Of a DNA stretch of 13,547 nt, positions 12,613-13,547 are shown piece by piece; the stretch's first letter is position 1; the number at the start of each line of letters is the position of its first letter. The notes beneath the pieces are model-generated. The model did not search any database. It was not told where the DNA came from and saw only the letters and a program-made list of their open reading frames with translations. The stretch covers positions 1 through 13,547 of the forward strand of contig CANREX010000026.1 of NCBI GenBank assembly GCA_947629735.1. Reading direction: 5' to 3'. The DNA is from an uncultured Clostridia bacterium (GTDB lineage: Bacteria > Bacillota > Clostridia > Christensenellales > Borkfalkiaceae). A program made the translations under genes and the position numbers.

Positions 12613-13547
12613 TTAAGGGTCGATTGAATTTCCCGCCGCATAACCGCTTGAAAAAGCGATTTGCAGGTTAAATCCGCCCGTAAAAGCGTCTACGTCGAGC
12701 ACTTCGCCGCAAAAATACAGTCCCGAAACCTTTTTGCTTTCCATGGTTTTGGGGTTAATTTCGTTGACGTCCACCCCGCCGCTCGTGACAATAGCCTCGT
12801 CAAATGCGCGCAATGACTTTATTATAATATCAAAACTCTTTATGTTTGTCAACAAAGCTGAGCGCTCGGCACGCGACACGCCGCCGACTTTTTTATCGGC
12901 TTGTATGCCGCTGCGCTTTAAGATTTCGTCGATTACGGCATTAGGCAACAGCGCTTTAAGGCAATTACCAATATTTTTGCCGCCGTTTGAGTCAAAATCA
13001 CGCAAAATTCTCCTGTCGAGCTGCTCCTCATCGAGCGCGGGTTTGAAATCGATTGATAATTTGACTTCGGAACAGTCTATGCGGTTTATCAGGCTTGAAA
13101 GCGAAAAAACGATAGGTCCTGAAATGCCGAAATGGGTGAAGAGCATCTCTCCTTGCCTTTGATATATGACTTTGCCGCGGTATTTTGCTGTTAGTCTGAC
13201 GTTTTTAAGAGTAAGCCCCTGCATTTGCTTGAAATAATCGCCTTTCAATTCAAGCCCGCAGAGCGCGGGTTTCAATTCCCTTATATTATGCCCGCACTGT
13301 TTGGCGAACTTATATCCGTCACCCGTAGAGCCCGTCGCGGGATAACTGATTCCGCCCGTGCATACAACCACTTTATCGAAAGATAGATTGTTATTATTAA
13401 CGATTATGCCACGCAGAGTACTATTAAAAACGCTGATTTTTTGAACTTCTGAGCCAAAATTGAACTTTACGCCCGCATTTTTGCAATATCCGACAAGGCA
13501 TTTGGTGACGTCGCTCGCCTTGTCGCTTGCGGGAAAAACTCTGTTTC
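12613..13547 (-). CDS. NAD(P)/FAD-dependent oxidoreductase of the BaiN/HI0933 (YhiN) family, C-terminal part, cut by the window edge
   Basis: The frame is open from the window edge to a TAA at 12615-12613, giving about 310 C-terminal residues of a protein that is normally about 400 long. The FAD-binding N-terminus lies outside the window. Visible family marks are NRVFPASDKASDV near the start, VVVCTGGISYPATGSTGDGY, GEMLFTHFGISGPIVFSLS, and the C-terminal flavin-binding stretch GLYFCGEVLDVDAFTGGFNL followed by QIAFSSGYAAG. A GTG at 13371 is only an internal codon, since coding sequence clearly continues upstream of it. The family includes BaiN-like proteins, but most members have no proven substrate, so none is claimed. 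It is followed after 86 bases by the aroH-cmk fusion, an order common in Clostridia, suggesting one transcript. Confidence 0.92.
   Translation of the reverse strand, partial: NRVFPASDKASDVTKCLVGYCKNAGVKFNFGSEVQKISVFNSTLRGIIVNNNNLSFDKVVVCTGGISYPATGSTGDGYKFAKQCGHNIRELKPALCGLELKGDYFKQMQGLTLKNVRLTAKYRGKVIYQRQGEMLFTHFGISGPIVFSLSSLINRIDCSEVKLSIDFKPALDEEQLDRRILRDFDSNGGKNIGNCLKALLPNAVIDEILKRSGIQADKKVGGVSRAERSALLTNIKSFDIIIKSLRAFDEAIVTSGGVDVNEINPKTMESKKVSGLYFCGEVLDVDAFTGGFNLQIAFSSGYAAGNSIDP

Overview
All recognisable genes in this window lie on the minus strand, so gene order is read from right (13547) to left (1). The content points to an endospore-forming member of the Clostridia (Firmicutes/Bacillota), probably an uncultured lineage. 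The evidence is a full spoIIIAA-AH sporulation locus, the IspH-ribosomal protein S1 fusion known from Clostridia, and the conserved orders cmk-plsC-ispH/rpsA and spoIIIA-yqhY-nusB-folD-ispA. I saw no tRNA, rRNA, CRISPR, insertion sequence or phage gene, and no gene-free stretch longer than about 140 bases.

Region 1 (13547-8671): the C-terminal part of a BaiN/HI0933-type flavoprotein; a gene that fuses AroH-type chorismate mutase to cytidylate kinase; a plsC-type acyltransferase; and the IspH-S1 fusion, closed by a strong Rho-independent terminator. Region 2 (8670-6663): htpG (Hsp90) as a single gene with its own terminator. Region 3 (6658-2320): spoIIIAA-AB-AC-AD-AE-AF-AG-AH, encoding the mother-cell half of the feeding-tube/secretion-like channel between mother cell and forespore. 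Region 4 (2316-1): a sigma-A-type promoter followed by yqhY (Asp23 family), nusB, folD and the start of ispA, a housekeeping operon.

The main observations are these. (a) AroH and cytidylate kinase are fused in one frame; at the junction there is a Shine-Dalgarno-like motif and an ACG codon exactly where a normal cmk start would fall, suggesting recent fusion of adjacent genes. (b) spoIIIAE is split by what looks like a 2-base (TA) expansion in a TATATA tract; removing two bases restores a normal-length protein. (c) folD reads on for about 25 codons past its usual end and overlaps ispA by 85 bases, exactly where xseA and xseB normally sit. (d) SpoIIIAG is a minimal form that appears to lack the large insertion that builds the beta-barrel of the Bacillus ring. 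(e) HtpG has a charged, low-complexity linker of about 30 residues in its middle/C-terminal part. I found no wholly new multi-gene system. The interest is in gene fusion, overlap and compaction within conserved loci.
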